From assembly GCF_002285415.1 (NCBI RefSeq), contig NZ_NSBU01000004.1, positions 248,001 to 312,000 of the forward strand: a DNA stretch of 64,000 nucleotides, read 5' to 3'. The translations under genes were made by a program, and so were the position numbers. Shown here piece by piece: positions 61,157-64,000 of the stretch. The notes under the pieces were generated by a model. The model ran no database searches. It saw nothing but the letters and a program-made list of their open reading frames with translations, and was not told where the DNA came from. Source of the DNA: Actibacterium pelagium (GTDB taxonomy: Bacteria > Pseudomonadota > Alphaproteobacteria > Rhodobacterales > Rhodobacteraceae). How positions within the stretch are numbered: the stretch's first letter is position 1; each line of letters starts with the position of its first letter.

Positions 61157-62530
61157 TTATGCTTCCAGCATCCGGCGCAACATTTCCAGGTCTTCTGCCA
61201 CCTGATTGTCCACGGCGCGTAGCTCATCGATACGTTTGACCGCATGCATGACCGTGGTGTGGTCGCGGCCGCCGAAGCGACGCCCAATTTCGGGTAGGCT
61301 GCGCGAGGTCAGATGCTTGGACAGGTACATCGCGATCTGACGCGGACGCGCGACTGTGCGGTGACGACGCGGGCCGATCATGTCCGACAGGCGCATGTTG
61401 TAATGCTCGGACACTTTGCGCTGAATTTCCTCGACGGTGACCTTGCGGTCCGAGGCGCGCAGAATGTCGGCCAGACAGTCGGTCGTCAGGTCCATCGTGA
61501 TCTCTTTGCCAACCAGCGAGGCGAAAGCGAACAAGCGCGTCAAAGCGCCTTCCAGAACACGAACGTTGGTCGAGATCCGATGCGCAAGGAACTCTAGCAC
61601 ACCGTTCTGGATGACTAGACCCGGGTATTGCTCGCGGTAGCGATCGACCTTGTGTTGCAGGATGCCGAGACGCAGCTCATAGTCGGTCGGGTGCAGGTCA
61701 ACGACGAGGCCGGACTGCAGGCGCGACTTGATGCGATCTTCCAGATCCTTGATCTCGCCCGGGGCGCGGTCAGCGGAAATGATGATCTGTTTGTTCTGGT
61801 CAACAAGCGCGTTGAACGTATGGAAGAACTCGTCCTGAGTGCTGTCCTTACCGGCGATGAACTGCACGTCATCCACCATCAGGACATCAACCGACCGGAA
61901 CAACTCCTTGAACCCCATCGTATCGCGGTCACGTAGGGCTTGGACAAAGCGATACATGAACTGCTCTGCGGACAGGTAAAGCACGCGCAGATGCGGCGAC
62001 TTGGTCCGCAACTCCCATGCGATGGCGTGCATCAGGTGGGTTTTACCAAGGCCAACGCCACCATACAGGAACAGTGGGTTGAACGAGACAGGGCCACCTT
62101 CGGCCACGCGGCGCGCGGCAGCATGGGCCAACTCGTTCGGCTTACCAACCACGAAGCTGTCAAAGGTAAAACGGGAATCAATTGCAGCACCCGGCAGGTC
62201 TTCGTCCGATTTGCGGGTCTCGGCAGGCGCGGGCTCTGAGGGCGCGGGTTCGGCCGACGCAGCAGGCGTTTCCGCCGCTGCGGCCGTGGCAGATGCCACG
62301 TCGAATTGCAGTCGAGAAACCGACGCACCATTCTGGCTAAGATGATGTTTGATCGCATCACCGAAGTTCCGAGATACCCATTCCCCGAAGAAACTGGTCG
62401 GCACTTCGAAATGTGCGGTTCCATCCCCAACCGATACAAAACGCATCGGCTTGATCCAAGTTACGAAGTTATTGTTCCCAATTGCCTTTTGAAGTTCGTT
62501 GCAAGTTAACCCCCAGCTGTCGTCCGTCAT
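61157..62530 (-). CDS. dnaA: Chromosomal replication initiator protein DnaA
   Basis: This 457-residue initiator has an N-terminal DnaB-interacting domain (WGLTCNELQKAIGNNNFVTWIKPMRF). An Ala/Pro/Glu-rich linker (about 80-110) follows, then the AAA+ core with Walker A GGVGLGKT (157-164) and Walker B VLMVDD (216-221). The C-terminal domain IV has the DnaA-box helix GRRFGGRDHTTVMHAVKRI. The ATG at 62530 (MTDDSWG) is chosen over one five codons earlier. The intergenic region upstream shows no obvious cluster of TTATCCACA boxes. Confidence 0.99.
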   Translation of the reverse strand: MTDDSWGLTCNELQKAIGNNNFVTWIKPMRFVSVGDGTAHFEVPTSFFGEWVSRNFGDAIKHHLSQNGASVSRLQFDVASATAAAAETPAASAEPAPSEPAPAETRKSDEDLPGAAIDSRFTFDSFVVGKPNELAHAAARRVAEGGPVSFNPLFLYGGVGLGKTHLMHAIAWELRTKSPHLRVLYLSAEQFMYRFVQALRDRDTMGFKELFRSVDVLMVDDVQFIAGKDSTQDEFFHTFNALVDQNKQIIISADRAPGEIKDLEDRIKSRLQSGLVVDLHPTDYELRLGILQHKVDRYREQYPGLVIQNGVLEFLAHRISTNVRVLEGALTRLFAFASLVGKEITMDLTTDCLADILRASDRKVTVEEIQRKVSEHYNMRLSDMIGPRRHRTVARPRQIAMYLSKHLTSRSLPEIGRRFGGRDHTTVMHAVKRIDELRAVDNQVAEDLEMLRRMLEA

Positions 62531-63058
62531 TTGAGCCCATTCCAAATGTTCTTGTGTTCTTCGGATGCTGCTCCTTAAGCCAGCAACCGCTTGTCACGAC
62601 GCAAATTGCCTTGGGCCTTGCGGGTGGACCGCAAAGTGACGGGGCTCTCCCCGTAACATCGGCAAAAGGATCCCGGGGCCGTTCGGACCCGAAATTCGCG
62701 TTTGCCAGACGCGTTATCATGGACATGCCAGAGGTCTGAAAGCCGACAGGCCTACCCTCTCTTCAGCAAGGCTCGGACACAATTTTCCGAATACCTTTAC
62801 CAGACGGACCAGTCGATCAAAGCCAGAGCTCTTGCCAGTGCAGCGCACAAGAGCGGCCAATCGAGCGGTCCATCGCCATGTCCCCCCAAGACGAAGTGAA
62901 TCGCAGGGCCGAAGCTAGCAATTGCTTGCAGCGCGGCGCAACTGAACTTCGCGCTTGACGTCACCCTTTTGTGAAACGAATCCAGAGAACCCTTTGTAGC
63001 GCGTAAAACTGTGGCGATTCTTGCAACAGATTTCAGGAAACAGTCTGGTTCCAAAAAA
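62531..63058. other. dnaA-rpsT intergenic region, no clear genes
   Basis: The 530-bp stretch carries the dnaA promoter region. I found no TTATCCACA 9-mers, no AT-rich unwinding block and no RNA gene. A possible 85-codon frame on the minus strand (62797-63054) has no ribosome site and an implausible protein, so it is not called. It cannot be claimed as oriC. Confidence 0.6.
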
Positions 63059-63060
63059 TG

Positions 63061-63083
63061 AAAAAGGCGCCCTTACGGACGCC
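63061..63083 (-). terminator. Rho-independent terminator after rpsT
   Basis: A 7-bp stem (GGCGCCC / GGACGCC on the plus strand, one G-T pair) with a 4-nt loop TTAC is followed on the minus strand by a run of five T (plus-strand AAAAA, 63061-63065). It starts 26 bp beyond the rpsT stop. Confidence 0.85.
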
Positions 63084-63109
63084 TTTCAAAACCGATTCTG
63101 TCGCGGGGC

Positions 63110-63373
63110 TTAGCCCAGGGCTTTGACCCGTGCGGACAGGCGCGACATCTTACGCGCTGCGGTGTTTTTGTGCAGGATACCTTTGGTAACGCCGCGCATC
63201 ATCTCGGGCTGAGCAGCTTGCAGAGCAGCTTTTGCAGCTGCCTGATCGCCAGCGGCGATAGCTTCTTCAACTTTACGCAGGTAGGTGCGGATGCGCGAAC
63301 GACGGGCTTGGTTTACGGCAGCACGACGCTCGTTCTGACGGGCGCGTTTTTTTGCCTGGGGCGAATTTGCCAT
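63110..63373 (-). CDS. rpsT: 30S ribosomal protein S20
   Basis: This 87-residue basic protein starts [39 protein letters not shown] and ends [22 protein letters not shown], the bS20 pattern. It binds 16S rRNA in the small subunit. It lies between ech and dnaA, a common alphaproteobacterial order, and is followed by its own terminator. Confidence 0.99.
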   Translation of the reverse strand: MANSPQAKKRARQNERRAAVNQARRSRIRTYLRKVEEAIAAGDQAAAKAALQAAQPEMMRGVTKGILHKNTAARKMSRLSARVKALG

Positions 63374-63525
63374 GATCTGGACCTTCTCTCAAGTTTGGTT
63401 CGTTTCGATAGCACAATGCCAAACCCGTCCGGCGGTTCCTCAACCGGGGTGATTCTAGCCTAGGCGGGCTGCACGCGCATGTATTGGCGGGCCGTATAGC
63501 CAAGTTTTACAGGGAATGTAAACAG

Positions 63526-63556
63526 AAAAACCGGCCCTGACGGCGGACCGGTTTTT
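63526..63556 (-). terminator. Terminator between ech and rpsT
   Basis: A stem AAAAACCGG / CCGGTTTTT (9 bp, extended by partial pairing inside) has a T-run at its 3' end on the minus strand. It follows the enoyl-CoA hydratase stop by about 20 bp and separates that gene from rpsT. Confidence 0.85.
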
Positions 63557-63576
63557 GGAAGAGTGTTTTTGGCGAC

Positions 63577-64000
63577 TTACTTATCGCGGAATTGCGGCTC
63601 TCGTTTCTCCATGAACGCGGCCATGCCTTCTTTCTGATCTTCCGAGGCGAACAGCGAGTGGAACAGGCGACGCTCGAACAGGATACCCTCGTTCAGGGTC
63701 GTCTCATAGCTACGGTTGACCGCCTCTTTCGCGGCGTAGACGGCAACCATCGACTTCTCGGCGATCTTCGCGGCCGCGCCCATAGCCTCTTCCATCAGTT
63801 TCTTGGCAGGCACCACGCGCGAGACCAGCCCGCAGCTTTCGGCCTCTGCCGCATCCATGAAGCGGCCGGTCAAGTGCATGTCCATCGCTTTGGACTTACC
63901 TACGAAACGGGTCAGGCGCTGCGTGCCTCCGATCCCTGCAATCACACCAAGGTTGATCTCGGGTTGGCCAAACTTAGCGTTGTCACCGGCGATAATGAAA
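63577..64000 (-). CDS. Enoyl-CoA hydratase, 5' end outside the window
   Basis: The frame is open to the right edge ([28 protein letters not shown]), so only the C-terminal ~140 residues are here. The second catalytic-Glu region of crotonases ([59 protein letters not shown]) and the C-terminal helices ending [12 protein letters not shown] are typical of short-chain enoyl-CoA hydratase (beta-oxidation). The ATG at 63945 is internal. Confidence 0.95.
   Translation of the reverse strand, partial: FIIAGDNAKFGQPEINLGVIAGIGGTQRLTRFVGKSKAMDMHLTGRFMDAAEAESCGLVSRVVPAKKLMEEAMGAAAKIAEKSMVAVYAAKEAVNRSYETTLNEGILFERRLFHSLFASEDQKEGMAAFMEKREPQFRDK

Noticed and set aside
62797-63054. 85-codon minus-strand frame between dnaA and rpsT
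   Set aside because: No ribosome binding site, no recognisable protein and no conservation signal visible; likely chance.

Overview
The window looks like a stretch of an alphaproteobacterial chromosome from the Rhodobacteraceae (roseobacter group). This rests on gene content read from the translations: an aa3-type cytochrome oxidase subunit IV, an ALDH16-type aldehyde dehydrogenase beside deoC, a DUF3445 haem-type N-demethylase, a frc-type fructose importer, TctABC transport, and the order ech / rpsT / dnaA / dnaN / recF / gyrB on the minus strand at the right end. No rRNA, tRNA, CRISPR array or intact insertion sequence was seen.

Layout. 1-11.7 kb is housekeeping: an MBL-fold hydrolase, CoxIV, AzlCD, GreA, ETF-ubiquinone oxidoreductase, a TPR protein, IspE, a polyprenyl diphosphate synthase, a TrmN6-like methylase and a YdcH-family small protein. 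12.4-18.8 kb is a compact plus-strand polysaccharide locus: acyltransferase, STAS + degenerate nucleotidyltransferase + left-handed helix fusion, unknown secreted protein, cellulose-synthase-like GT2 and a DUF3131 protein. 19.5-32.8 kb holds a FadR-type regulator, OmpA lipoprotein, Ada-like alkyltransferase, endonuclease III, a PfkB kinase, OsmC, N-demethylase, a sulfotransferase, a branching GlcNAc-transferase, HIT, deoC-ALDH16 and a DODA/DoxX pair divergent from a LysR gene.

33.8-43.9 kb is a tricarboxylate-type transport and catabolism island: class III CoA-transferase, tctABC, the tctDE sensor pair plus an extra periplasmic binding protein, an AtuA-family + DUF4387 pair, and a citryl-CoA lyase. 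Tandem TGTCAG repeats, one helical turn apart, lie in front of both tctC and the AtuA gene in the same orientation relative to transcription, which suggests one TctD regulon. 43.9-49.0 kb is the fructose system frcR / frcBCAK, with a near-perfect 27-bp palindrome in the divergent promoter region.

49-53.9 kb looks like an accessory patch between frc and gyrB: a TetR gene, a fatty acid desaturase broken by a frameshift, a nonsense codon and a missing 3' end, a 564-residue orphan protein and an M19 dipeptidase. 54-64 kb is the replication-gene region: gyrB, a quinone reductase and TetR pair with three operator-like repeats between them, LysE and VOC genes translationally coupled to recF, then dnaN, dnaA, rpsT and a partial enoyl-CoA hydratase. 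I see no DnaA-box cluster beside dnaA, so the replication origin itself is not claimed.
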